A stretch of 64,000 nt of DNA from Desulfosporosinus sp049943955 (GTDB lineage Bacteria > Bacillota > Desulfitobacteriia > Desulfitobacteriales > Desulfitobacteriaceae). The notes beneath the pieces were generated by a model that did not search any database, was not told the origin of the DNA, and worked only from the letters and a program-made list of their open reading frames with translations. Position numbers and translations under genes: made by a program. The stretch lies in NCBI RefSeq assembly GCF_049943955.1, contig NZ_JBNFTW010000001.1, positions 646,277 to 710,276 of the forward strand, written 5' to 3'. How positions within the stretch are numbered: the first letter of the stretch is position 1; every line of letters starts with the position of its first letter. Shown one piece after another: positions 50,196 to 58,407 of the stretch.

Positions 50196-50954
50196 ATGTT
50201 TATTAACTTAAAAATCTCGCGACGAATTCTCTCGTTAGGCGGGATTTTCTTTCTCTTGTTGCTTGGAATTATCGTTGAGCATAAGATGGTGCTTTCCAAT
50301 TCCCATGTTTCTAAGCCTGTGGAACAAATTAATACGGATCAGAAAGTCATGGCCCTTACAATCAATGTTGATTGGGGAGAAGAGTTTATTCCGGCAATGT
50401 TAGAAGCTTTAGATAATGACCATGCGAAGGCTACGTTTTTTGTAACGGGCCGCTGGGCTAAAAAAAACCCGGAATTGTTAAAAGAGATAGCAAATCGCGG
50501 TCATGAGATTGAAAATCATGGTTATTCCCATCCCCATCCTGATAATTTATCAGTTGGAGCAAACCAGGAAGAGATCAAAAAAACAGAGAGTATTATCCAG
50601 GGGATTATCGGCAGAAGAACTCACTTCTATGCGCCGCCCTATGGAGAAAAGGGAACGCCAGGATTACGGGCGGCGGATCTGTTAGGGTATCAGACAATTT
50701 TGTGGACCTTAGATACTGTGGATTGGCGCGAGGGAAGCACACCGGGAATCATTGCTCAAAGAGTTATTAATCCAGCTGTACGGTTTGGCATCAAGCCTGA
50801 AAAAAATGGTGCCATCGTTTTAATGCATCCGAAATTAAATACAGTAAAGGCTTTACCGATTATTTTAGGCCAGTTGACTCGCGAAGGATTTACCTTCCAA
50901 ACTCTCGATGCACTAATAACATTTGATCAGATCGGAAATACTACCTCACGATGA
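50196..50954 (+). CDS. YlxY-like polysaccharide deacetylase with degenerate motifs
   Basis: 252 residues from the ATG at 50196 (AAGGGGGG upstream). A signal anchor (about 12-30) is followed by a NodB fold. The first motif reads NVDWGE where active enzymes have TFDDGP, so one of the two Asp residues is missing. HGYSHP (motif 2) and LMHP (motif 5) remain, but the motif 3 Arg is replaced (YAPPYGEKG). Location directly after pnp matches ylxY of Bacillus, a sporulation-region gene. It may lack activity. Confidence 0.85.
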   Translation: MFINLKISRRILSLGGIFFLLLLGIIVEHKMVLSNSHVSKPVEQINTDQKVMALTINVDWGEEFIPAMLEALDNDHAKATFFVTGRWAKKNPELLKEIANRGHEIENHGYSHPHPDNLSVGANQEEIKKTESIIQGIIGRRTHFYAPPYGEKGTPGLRAADLLGYQTILWTLDTVDWREGSTPGIIAQRVINPAVRFGIKPEKNGAIVLMHPKLNTVKALPIILGQLTREGFTFQTLDALITFDQIGNTTSR

Positions 50955-50976
50955 ACTTAAAAGTTGAGGTGGTTTG

Positions 50977-52215
50977 ATGATCAGTCGAACGTGGACGCGT
51001 GCTTGGTGCTGCGTCTTTCTTTGTATCACATGTTTCGCTTTCTGTGGGGTAGAACCCGCCTATGCCTCTTCTAGTCAAGCCGTTAAATCAATAAAATCGT
51101 CAAAAGCTGCTCGGCCAAAACAACCCGCAAAGCGCACGAACCCGACGAAGTCTGCAGCATCTGAAAAATCAGTTGCCGACCAGCAGGGACCTGGCAGAAT
51201 TAGCGCAGATGCGGCAGTGCTTATGGACGTTAAAACAGGGGACATTCTCTTTGGAAAACAAGAAAACAAACGCCGTCCCCCTGCCAGTACTACTAAAATC
51301 ATGACGGCAATTTTAGGCTTTGAACTTGGAAATTCGGATGAAGTTGTTACTGTTAGTCAAAAGGCTGCCAATGTTGGTGAAGCAACCTTACATCTTGACC
51401 CGGGAGAGAAAATTAATCTTTATGAACTAATTACCGGGGCCTTGGTTAAATCCGGAAACGATGCTTGTGTAGCGATTGCAGAGCACGTCGCTGGAAGCGA
51501 GGAGCGATTTGTTCAGTTGATGAATATGAAAGCCTTGGCTTTAGGCGCTCAAAACACGCATTTCGGAAATACTAACGGATTACCTCTTAAGGATCATTAT
51601 TCCACAGCCTATGATCTTGCCCTTATGGCCCGGCATGGATTATCTATACCTCAATTCGCCTCAATTACTCGCCAAAAAGAAACGGAGATTCATTTTCTGG
51701 AACCCGATGTGATGATGGATTTGCGCAATACGAATAAACTGCTTTGGAACTATCCCTATGCAGACGGGGTTAAAACCGGAACGACCACAGCAGCGGGAAA
51801 ATGTCTTGTTGCTTCGGCGACTAAGGACGGACGTCAACTATTAGTCGTGGTACTTCATGCACCCGATCGTTTTGGAGATGCTAAGAAATTATTGGAGTGG
51901 GGTTTTAACAATACTGAGATTGTACACTTGGCAAATGCCGGACAGACGATTACAGAGTTTACTAAGTCTAAGGATCCGGTTCGAGTTTTCACAGAAGCTC
52001 CTGTAGATGTAAGTATCCCTAAAACAGAACGTTTGAAACTTCAAACTCATATTGTATGGGAAAAGAATGGAGATCTGCCGCTAGAGGCCGGAGAGAGACT
52101 AGGACGCTGGGAAATTTGGCTAGGAAAACAAAAACTAGGCACTGTTCCGTTATTAAGTGAGTGTGACGTTGCTAAGAATCACTCGTTGTTAAGTTTCTAT
52201 TCCTTTGGGAAATAG
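50977..52215 (+). CDS. D-alanyl-D-alanine carboxypeptidase (DacF-like)
   Basis: 412 residues from the ATG at 50977 (TTGAGGTGG upstream; TTG at 50974 also in frame). Signal peptide ending PAYAS, then a Lys/Pro/Ser-rich linker (about 30-70), then the S11 peptidase domain: catalytic Ser and Lys in PASTTKIM (about 103), SGND as the SxN motif and VKTGTT as the KTG motif (about 265). The C-terminal PBP5-type beta domain follows. It trims peptidoglycan stem peptides; DacF-like members act in spore cortex formation. Confidence 0.92.
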   Translation: MISRTWTRAWCCVFLCITCFAFCGVEPAYASSSQAVKSIKSSKAARPKQPAKRTNPTKSAASEKSVADQQGPGRISADAAVLMDVKTGDILFGKQENKRRPPASTTKIMTAILGFELGNSDEVVTVSQKAANVGEATLHLDPGEKINLYELITGALVKSGNDACVAIAEHVAGSEERFVQLMNMKALALGAQNTHFGNTNGLPLKDHYSTAYDLALMARHGLSIPQFASITRQKETEIHFLEPDVMMDLRNTNKLLWNYPYADGVKTGTTTAAGKCLVASATKDGRQLLVVVLHAPDRFGDAKKLLEWGFNNTEIVHLANAGQTITEFTKSKDPVRVFTEAPVDVSIPKTERLKLQTHIVWEKNGDLPLEAGERLGRWEIWLGKQKLGTVPLLSECDVAKNHSLLSFYSFGK

Positions 52216-52228
52216 GGGAGTGAGTTAA

Positions 52229-53500
52229 TTGTATCAAAAGATGGTATTACCGAATGGAGTTAGAATTATAACTGAAGAAATCGAGCATGTGAGATCGGCT
52301 GCCATAGGAATCTGGGTTGGAGCAGGCTCGAGAGATGAAAAGACCGGATATGAGGGAATCTCACACTTTATTGAGCACATGTTTTTTAAAGGCACTGAAC
52401 ATAGAAATGCCCGTGCTCTGGCTGAGTCTCTTGAAGCCGTTGGAGGCCAGCTGAATGCATTTACAACGAAAGAATACACGTGCTACTATGCCAAAATACT
52501 TGATGAAGATCTCGATTTGGCCATTGATGTTTTGAGTGATATGTTCTTTGGCTCGCTATTTGAAGAAAAAGAAATCGAAAAAGAAAAGAACGTAGTCATC
52601 GAAGAAATCAAAATGTATGAAGATTCTCCGGATGAGTTGATTCATGATATTTTTTCCGAACAGGTTTGGAATGATCATCCTTTAGGCAAACCCATTTTAG
52701 GAACAGAAGAGAGCATTCGTGCTTTAAATCGGGAAAAAATCTTGACTTATCTTTCCGAACATTATGCTCCGGACAATGTCGTGATATCTGTAGCAGGAAA
52801 GATTAAACATAATGATATTGTAGCTAAACTTTCTGCTCACTTTGGGACCTTTAAACGAGGGGGACGCCGAATTCTTGAGGAAACACCGGTCGGACAGCAG
52901 GTAGAACGCTACCAAACGAAAGATACGGAACAGATGCATATTCTCATCGGTGTTCCTGGCTTGGGTCAAGATGATGAGGATATTCATGCCATGCATATCG
53001 TTAATAATGTTTTAGGGGGAGGATTAAGTTCTCGCTTGTTCCAGGAGATTAGGGAACAACGCGGACTTGCTTACTCTGTTTACTCTTATCATTCAACCTA
53101 TGTAGATACGGGTTTGTTTGCTGTTTATGCGGGCACTAGTCCCAACAATACACAGGAAGTTATTGAGTGTATTCTTGAAGAAATTATGACCATTCGGAAT
53201 AAGGGAATTACTACAGAGGAACTAGAACGGACAAAAGCCCAGATTAAGGGTGGTTTGTACTTAGGACTGGAATCCGTGAGTAGTCGTATGAGCCGTTTAG
53301 GGAAAACAGAATTAACCTATAATCGGGTACTCTCTCCGGAAGAAGTAGTAGAAAAGCTTGAAAATGTGACCCAAGAGGACGTCATACGGGTAATTGGGCG
53401 TCTTTGGCAGAAGGATAAAATCAGTATTATGACCTTAGGCCCGGCTGGTCATGAAGTTGTATTAGCAGATTTGTTGAAGAAGATAGGCTGGGATGATTAA
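52229..53500 (+). CDS. M16-family zinc peptidase (YmxG/MlpA-like)
   Basis: 423 residues from the TTG at 52229 (GGGGAGTG upstream). The inverted zinc motif HFIEHMFFKGT (HxxEH) lies near residue 50, with the downstream Glu in VVIEEIKMYEDSPDE. Two M16 half domains; the second has LSSRLFQEIREQRGLAYSVYSYHS. The family processes peptides or proteins. In Bacillus the same gene follows ylxY between pnp and dpaA. Confidence 0.93.
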   Translation: MYQKMVLPNGVRIITEEIEHVRSAAIGIWVGAGSRDEKTGYEGISHFIEHMFFKGTEHRNARALAESLEAVGGQLNAFTTKEYTCYYAKILDEDLDLAIDVLSDMFFGSLFEEKEIEKEKNVVIEEIKMYEDSPDELIHDIFSEQVWNDHPLGKPILGTEESIRALNREKILTYLSEHYAPDNVVISVAGKIKHNDIVAKLSAHFGTFKRGGRRILEETPVGQQVERYQTKDTEQMHILIGVPGLGQDDEDIHAMHIVNNVLGGGLSSRLFQEIREQRGLAYSVYSYHSTYVDTGLFAVYAGTSPNNTQEVIECILEEIMTIRNKGITTEELERTKAQIKGGLYLGLESVSSRMSRLGKTELTYNRVLSPEEVVEKLENVTQEDVIRVIGRLWQKDKISIMTLGPAGHEVVLADLLKKIGWDD

Positions 53501-53514
53501 GGTGGGAGTTTCAG

Positions 53515-53964
53515 ATGACAAATTTGCTTAACGTTAAGATCAAAAAACTGTCACCTTCTGTGTCCCTTCCGGCTTATGCAACTTCAGCCTCAGCGGGTGT
53601 AGATTTATGTGCTTGCCTTGAAGAAAAACTCCTTCTTAATCCAGGTGACAATGTGAAGATCCCGACGGGTATAGCAATTGAGCTCCCGTGTCAAGATGCT
53701 GTTGCTTTAGTTTTTGCTCGGAGCGGATTGGCAAATCGATCTGGGATTGGCTTAACCAATGGAGTTGGAGTCATCGATTCCGATTATCGCGGAGAAATTC
53801 AAGTGTTGCTGCAGAATCTCGGCGCGAAGACGGTTACTATAAATCCGGGGGATCGTATCGCTCAAATGGTCTTTATGCCTATATTTCAGGTTCAGTGGCA
53901 AGAAGTATCAGAGCTGGGAGAATCGAATCGGGGATCAGGTGGTTTTGGCTCCACTGGGATCTGA
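53515..53964 (+). CDS. dut: Deoxyuridine 5'-triphosphate nucleotidohydrolase
   Basis: 149 residues. The five trimeric dUTPase motifs are visible: ASAGVDLCA, ARSGLANRSG, GVIDSDYRGEIQV, GDRIAQMVF and GSGGFGSTG. It hydrolyses dUTP to dUMP to keep uracil out of DNA. Followed by a strong terminator. Confidence 0.96.
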   Translation: MTNLLNVKIKKLSPSVSLPAYATSASAGVDLCACLEEKLLLNPGDNVKIPTGIAIELPCQDAVALVFARSGLANRSGIGLTNGVGVIDSDYRGEIQVLLQNLGAKTVTINPGDRIAQMVFMPIFQVQWQEVSELGESNRGSGGFGSTGI

Positions 53965-54013
53965 ACTTAGTGAAGTCGTACTGCTAATGCTGAACATAAA
54001 AATACGAAAAGGA

Positions 54014-54050
54014 GAAAAAGAAGGACTATTATATCCTTCTTTTTCTTGTT
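54014..54050 (+). terminator. Intrinsic terminator after dut
   Basis: GAAAAAGAAGGA (54014-54025) pairs with TCCTTCTTTTTC (54034-54045), 12 bp perfect with a T-rich right arm. Confidence 0.88.
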
Positions 54051-54097
54051 CTAGGGTGATAAGCTAAATCATACAATCCCCATGAGGGGGAATGAAC

Positions 54098-54412
54098 ATG
54101 CAGGCCCTTGGGGTTACGTTATTAATTATCGGGGTGATAATTTCAGTACGTGAGCGAAAATTTATGATCATGTGGCGCTCTAAGCCCTCATCAAATAACC
54201 AGTTAGCTACTGCCTTAAGTCAGTTAGTAGGTACAGCCGGAGGCATATATCTTTCCCTTGAACTTTTATTCTCTTTTTTGAAAATTCCCGAGGATTGGTG
54301 GAATAGCTCAAGCTTTTTTGTTGAACCCTTAGCTGTCTTTTCATTAATATTAGCTATCTTGCAACCTTTTGGCTTAAAGGTCTGGCTAAGGCTGAAGAAG
54401 ATAGGGAGGTAA
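54098..54412 (+). CDS. Small membrane protein of unknown function
   Basis: 104 residues from the ATG at 54098 (GAGGGGG upstream; ATG at 54092 is too close to the site). Three hydrophobic segments (about 2-17, 41-60 and 74-94) with basic loops. No family recognised. It precedes the PRC-barrel gene by 7 bp and is probably co-transcribed with it. Confidence 0.6.
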   Translation: MQALGVTLLIIGVIISVRERKFMIMWRSKPSSNNQLATALSQLVGTAGGIYLSLELLFSFLKIPEDWWNSSSFFVEPLAVFSLILAILQPFGLKVWLRLKKIGR

Positions 54413-54419
54413 AGAGCGA

Positions 54420-54689
54420 ATGTTATTAAGTGATCTGGCCGGGAAGGAAATAATAAATTTACATGACGGTGCGAAACTGGGGCTTGTCGGAGATGCAGAC
54501 CTTGATATCTCATTAAATGGAACTGTTGAAGCGATCATTCTTGCCTCCCGAGGAGGATTTTCCGGGTTTTGGAGTTCAAGAGGGGATCGAGACCACGACC
54601 AGCTGGTAATTCCCTGGCAAACCATAAAAAAAGTGGGTTCAGAGGTAATTATTATTGATTTGCACGACAAGTTTGACAATAATCGCTAA
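54420..54689 (+). CDS. PRC-barrel sporulation protein, YlmC/YmxH family
   Basis: 89 residues. LSDLAGKEIINLHDGAKLGLVGDADLDISLNGTVEAII and VIPWQTIKKVGSEVIIIDL match the YlmC/YmxH family; a short Gly/Ser/Arg-rich loop lies in the middle. Known members are linked to sporulation. In Bacillus ymxH lies in front of dpaA, as in this window (with dapB between). GGGAGGTAAAG precedes the ATG. Confidence 0.88.
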   Translation: MLLSDLAGKEIINLHDGAKLGLVGDADLDISLNGTVEAIILASRGGFSGFWSSRGDRDHDQLVIPWQTIKKVGSEVIIIDLHDKFDNNR

Positions 54690-54743
54690 AATATTCAATT
54701 TGACAGAGAACGGGATACCCAATAAAATGAAGGGAAAAGCTTT

Positions 54744-54776
54744 AACCCCGCATTGCGTTTGGCAACGGGGTTTTGC
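54744..54776 (+). terminator. Intrinsic terminator before dapB
   Basis: AACCCCG (54744-54750) pairs with CGGGGTT (54766-54772), with inner GTTG/CAAC-like pairs, then TTT. It separates the PRC-barrel gene from dapB. Confidence 0.75.
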
Positions 54777-54801
54777 CTTATTATCGCAGGAGGGGTTTCC
54801 T

Positions 54802-55605
54802 TTGAAGAAAATCCGAGTTTTTGTAGCTGGGGCAAGTGGGAAAATGGGACAGGAAGTGATACGATCTCTTGTTAAAGAGGATGACCTAATTCTGGCAGGA
54901 GCTTCAGATACACGTCATCAAGGAATGGATGTTGGATTTGTTGTGGGCCTTCCGCGAATGGGTTTAGATATTTCTGGTCCTTTAGATGTAGAATGTTTGC
55001 GTACTTCCAATGCCGATGTTTTAGTGGATTTTACAAATCCTCAATCGGTCTTAAAGAATGCTAAAACCGCAATTATTGCTGGAGTTGTTCCAGTAGTTGG
55101 TACGACGGGTTTAGATGACGCTGAACTCGAAGAGATTCGAACTCTGGCAGTAAAGGAAGGGGTAGGGGCATTTATTGCACCAAATTTTTCTATTGGAGCA
55201 ATATTGATGATGAGATTTGCACGAGAGGCGGCCAAATATTTCCCTCATGTAGATATTCTTGAGTTGCATCATGACCAAAAGCTTGATGCTCCTTCTGGAA
55301 CTGCTTTAAAAACTGCTGAACTCATTTCTGAAGTTCGTCCCCCGATGGTACAAGGACACCCGAATGAATATGAGAAAATTCCTGGAGCCCGCGGCGCAGA
55401 TATAGGCGGGATTCACATTCATTCAGTTCGGCTGCCGGGACTAATAGCTCATCAAGAAGTTTTATTTGGTGGATTAGGACAAGCTTTAACAATTCGGCAT
55501 GACGCCTATACAAGAGAGACTTATATGCCGGGGGTTTTGCTGGCCATACGTAAAGCTGTTGACTTAACCGATCTTGTGGTTGGCCTGGAGAATTTCCTCG
55601 ATTAG
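54802..55605 (+). CDS. dapB: 4-hydroxy-tetrahydrodipicolinate reductase
   Basis: 267 residues from the TTG at 54802 (AGGAGGGG upstream; the open frame to 54655 covers the terminator and is not coding). NAD(P) motif VAGASGKMGQEVIRSL, and the catalytic ELHHDQKLDAPSGTALKTAE. It reduces the DapA product toward diaminopimelate and lysine. dpaAB uses the same intermediate for spore dipicolinate. Confidence 0.95.
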   Translation: MKKIRVFVAGASGKMGQEVIRSLVKEDDLILAGASDTRHQGMDVGFVVGLPRMGLDISGPLDVECLRTSNADVLVDFTNPQSVLKNAKTAIIAGVVPVVGTTGLDDAELEEIRTLAVKEGVGAFIAPNFSIGAILMMRFAREAAKYFPHVDILELHHDQKLDAPSGTALKTAELISEVRPPMVQGHPNEYEKIPGARGADIGGIHIHSVRLPGLIAHQEVLFGGLGQALTIRHDAYTRETYMPGVLLAIRKAVDLTDLVVGLENFLD

Positions 55606-55620
55606 GTAATTGTCATGCGT

Positions 55621-55649
55621 AACCGCTGCTCTTCCTCCCTCATATAATG
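55621..55649 (+). promoter_or_regulatory. Possible SigK promoter of dpaAB
   Basis: AACC (55621-55624), 16-bp spacer, CATATAATG (55641-55649). The SigK pattern is AC around -35 and CATANNNTA at -10; this matches save for the last base. It lies 42 bp before dpaA, which is mother-cell specific in Bacillus. The TATAAT within could also serve SigA. Confidence 0.5.
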
Positions 55650-55690
55650 GATAGTAGTCAATGGGACACTGTCTCAAAGGGGGCATAAAG

Positions 55691-56602
55691 ATGAGTGCGG
55701 ATCTGAAAGGAATTCGTGTAGCGGTAATTGGGGGGGATGAAAGGGAACTATATTTAATTCCCGAACTTCAAAAACTGGGGGCCTACATAGTCGGGGTCGG
55801 ATTTGAAAAAGCTTCGCCCATTCCGGGGGTGACATTTGTATCATCCCTTATCGAAGCGGTTGATAAGGTGGATGTGTTGCTTTTTCCAATGTTCGGTACC
55901 GATGAACGTGGGACAGTTAAAGCCAAATACTCGGCTTCTCCAATTATGCTTAACAAAGACGTACTTCAGGCTATTCCAACACGCGTTCCGCTGATTATCG
56001 GATTTGCGCGTCCGGCTTTGAAGTCCGCTGCAGAAAAAATGGGAATCCAGTTAGTAGAAACGATTTATCTTGATGAACTTGCCATTTTAAATTCCATTCC
56101 TTCTGCTGAAGGAGCTATCCAAATGGCTATGGAAGCTACGAACATTACTATTCACGGGAGTGAAAGTTTCGTTCTGGGTTTGGGACGTACCGGCTGGTCC
56201 TTAGCGAGAATGCTGAAAGGAATTGGAGCCCACGTCACAGGAGTAGCCCGTAAGCCAACAGATTTAGCCCGTGCAGTTGAAATGGGAATCAAAGGGGTAC
56301 ATTTTGCGGATTTGGAAGAAGAGATTGGGCGTGCGGAAATCATATTTAACACAGTCCCTCATCTTATTTTAGACCGCGTAATGTTGGAAAAGGTGGCAAA
56401 GGATGCTGTTATCGTTGATTTGGCTTCTATCCCGGGAGGAACAGATTTTGAGTTTGCTCAATTGCTGGGCATCAAAGCGATCCTTGCTCCGGGTCTCCCA
56501 GGTATTGTAGCTCCCAAATCTGCCGGCAGAATTCTTGCTCAAATTTATCCGCAACTTATTCTTCGTCACTTGACCACCATGATTGCCAATGTTCAGTCTT
56601 AA
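55691..56602 (+). CDS. dpaA: Dipicolinate synthase subunit A
   Basis: 303 residues from the ATG at 55691 (AAAGGGGG upstream). VAVIGGDERELYLIPELQKLGAYIVGVGFE at the start and the Rossmann motif VLGLGRTGWSLARMLKGIGAHVTGVAR in the second half are DpaA signatures. With DpaB it forms dipicolinic acid, the calcium chelator of the spore core, from the DapA product. Acts in the mother cell during late sporulation. Confidence 0.95.
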   Translation: MSADLKGIRVAVIGGDERELYLIPELQKLGAYIVGVGFEKASPIPGVTFVSSLIEAVDKVDVLLFPMFGTDERGTVKAKYSASPIMLNKDVLQAIPTRVPLIIGFARPALKSAAEKMGIQLVETIYLDELAILNSIPSAEGAIQMAMEATNITIHGSESFVLGLGRTGWSLARMLKGIGAHVTGVARKPTDLARAVEMGIKGVHFADLEEEIGRAEIIFNTVPHLILDRVMLEKVAKDAVIVDLASIPGGTDFEFAQLLGIKAILAPGLPGIVAPKSAGRILAQIYPQLILRHLTTMIANVQS

Positions 56603-56620
56603 ATGTGGAGGTGCGAAGGG

Positions 56621-57208
56621 ATGCAGTTTGACGGGTTAAAAATCGGGTTTGCTCTTACTGGATCACACTGTATGTTACATGAAGTGGTCAAAGTAATGAA
56701 ACGTTTGGTAGATGAAGGTGCGACTGTAACACCAATTATCTCGTATTCTGTAGATACTATGGACACTCGTTTCGGAAACGCTGATGATTGGAAACGTCAA
56801 TTTAAGGAAATAACTCAGCAGGAAATTATTCACACAATACCTGGCGCCGAACCTGTAGGGCCTAAAAAAATGTTTGATTGTGTTGTGATTGCTCCATGTA
56901 CTGGAAATTCCCTCGCTAAGTTAGCGAATGGGATAACTGATACTCCGGCTCTTATGGCCGCCAAATCCCATCTTCGTAATCAAAGACCTGTGGTCTTAGC
57001 TGTATCAACGAATGATGGACTAGGATTAAATGCTCGTAATATTGGAACGCTGCTTATAACAAAGAATATCTATTTGGTACCATTTGGGCAAGATAATCCT
57101 GCAACAAAAGCCAATTCATTGGTCGCTCATATGGATAAAGTTCCCGAAACAATCCTCATGGCGCTTGAAGGGAAACAGATTCAGCCTGTTCTTTGGGATT
57201 ATCGATAA
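56621..57208 (+). CDS. dpaB: Dipicolinate synthase subunit B (flavoprotein)
   Basis: 195 residues from the ATG at 56621 (GGAGGTG upstream; ATG at 56603 precedes that site). IGFALTGSHCMLHEVVKVMKRLVDEGATVTPIIS and VIAPCTGNSLAKLANGITDTPALMAAKSHLRNQRPVVLAVSTNDGLGLNARNIGTLL place it in the flavoprotein family with UbiX and CoaC. Partner of DpaA; 18 bp after it. Confidence 0.95.
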   Translation: MQFDGLKIGFALTGSHCMLHEVVKVMKRLVDEGATVTPIISYSVDTMDTRFGNADDWKRQFKEITQQEIIHTIPGAEPVGPKKMFDCVVIAPCTGNSLAKLANGITDTPALMAAKSHLRNQRPVVLAVSTNDGLGLNARNIGTLLITKNIYLVPFGQDNPATKANSLVAHMDKVPETILMALEGKQIQPVLWDYR

Positions 57209-57235
57209 ATCGATTGGTTTAATTAAATTGTGAGA

Positions 57236-57262
57236 GGGTGCCTTGTTCAAAACAAGGCACCC
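57236..57262 (+). other. Perfect hairpin between dpaB and asd
   Basis: GGGTGCCTTGTT (57236-57247) and AACAAGGCACCC (57251-57262) form a perfect 12-bp stem with a CAA loop, with no T-run after it. It may mark a processing site or protect the upstream sporulation mRNA from decay. Confidence 0.7.
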
Positions 57263-57296
57263 ACCTGATCAACCCAACTTAAGGAGGAATATACGA

Positions 57297-58286
57297 ATGT
57301 CAAATGTAGCAATTGTTGGCGCCACGGGTGCAGTCGGGCAGGAATTTTTAAAGATCCTAGCCGAACGTCACTTTCCTGTTGAAGAGTTAAGGCTATTGGC
57401 CACGAAACGATCTGCAGGGAAAAGAGTATTTTGGCAAGGTCAAGAACTTGAGGTTCAAGAAACAACTCATGAGAGTTTCAAAGGTATCGACATAGCGCTT
57501 TTTGCCGGTGGTTCTGCAAGTACGGAATTTGCTCCTTCGGCCGTAAAAAGCGGTGCAGTTGTAATCGATAACAGCAGTGCTTTTCGTCTCGATCCGGAAG
57601 TTCCATTGGTTGTCCCAGAGGTTAACCCCGAGGATGTAAAAAAACATAAAGGGATTATTGCCAACCCTAATTGTTCGACCATTATTATGGCCGTGGCTAT
57701 AAAACCGATTTTTGATTTGGCAGGTATCCGGCGTATTGTGGTATCGACTTATCAAGCTGTGTCCGGAGCAGGGCGTGAAGGGATCGAAGAATTGGAAGGT
57801 GAGGTTAAAGCCTGGTCAAAAGGAGATAAAATAACGCCAGCTGTTTTTCCATATCAAATTGCCTTTAATCTTATTCCGCGCATTGATGTATTTCAAGAAG
57901 GTGACTATACCAAAGAAGAGTGGAAAATGGTTAAAGAGACACAGAAAATTTTCCATGCACCGGATATGGCAATTACCGCAACGACTGTTCGAGTGCCGGT
58001 TTTCCGCAGTCATTCTGAATCAATCAATGTCGAAACTGAAAAACTCGTTAGTATTGCCGAAATACGTGAATCTTTAAGTAAGGCTAACGGTGTTATCGTT
58101 GATGATGATCCCAGCAGTGATCGTTATCCTATGCCATGGTTTAGTGCAGATACCGATGAAGTTTATGTCGGACGATTGCGGAAGGATTTTTCAATTGCTC
58201 AAGGAATCAATATGTGGGTGGTAGGAGATCAAATTCGTAAAGGTGCGGCTACAAATGCTGTGCAGATCGCAGAACTTTTACTGTAA
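57297..58286 (+). CDS. asd: Aspartate-semialdehyde dehydrogenase
   Basis: 329 residues from the ATG at 57297 (AAGGAGGAAT upstream; the frame to 57243 covers the hairpin). NADP motif VAIVGATGAVGQEFLKIL, active-site Cys about 126 in NPNCSTIIM, and SGAGREGIEELEGE. It reduces aspartyl phosphate to the semialdehyde that feeds lysine, diaminopimelate, threonine and methionine. Confidence 0.96.
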   Translation: MSNVAIVGATGAVGQEFLKILAERHFPVEELRLLATKRSAGKRVFWQGQELEVQETTHESFKGIDIALFAGGSASTEFAPSAVKSGAVVIDNSSAFRLDPEVPLVVPEVNPEDVKKHKGIIANPNCSTIIMAVAIKPIFDLAGIRRIVVSTYQAVSGAGREGIEELEGEVKAWSKGDKITPAVFPYQIAFNLIPRIDVFQEGDYTKEEWKMVKETQKIFHAPDMAITATTVRVPVFRSHSESINVETEKLVSIAEIRESLSKANGVIVDDDPSSDRYPMPWFSADTDEVYVGRLRKDFSIAQGINMWVVGDQIRKGAATNAVQIAELLL

Positions 58287-58322
58287 TTTATCTGCAACTA
58301 CGTAACATACAATGACTTTGTG

Positions 58323-58351
58323 TTGCTATGAACTTAGATCTTAATTATAAA
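58323..58351 (+). promoter_or_regulatory. Possible SigA promoter of dapG-dapA
   Basis: TTGCTA (58323-58328), 17-bp spacer, TATAAA (58346-58351). A short hairpin (GGT-TCGA with TCG-GACC, 58371-58388) lies between it and dapG. No lysine riboswitch fits in this 120-bp gap. Confidence 0.5.
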
Positions 58352-58407
58352 AAGAATTAATGTAAAGGGTAAGGTTCGAGAATCGGACCTCGAAAGAGGG
58401 GGTTGTT

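Noticed and set aside
54655..54801. Upstream extension of dapB
   Set aside because: It crosses an intrinsic terminator and the previous gene end; AGGAGGGG marks the TTG at 54802.
58287..58407. Lysine riboswitch before aspartokinase
   Set aside because: The gap is about 120 bp, too short, and no lysine riboswitch core was seen.
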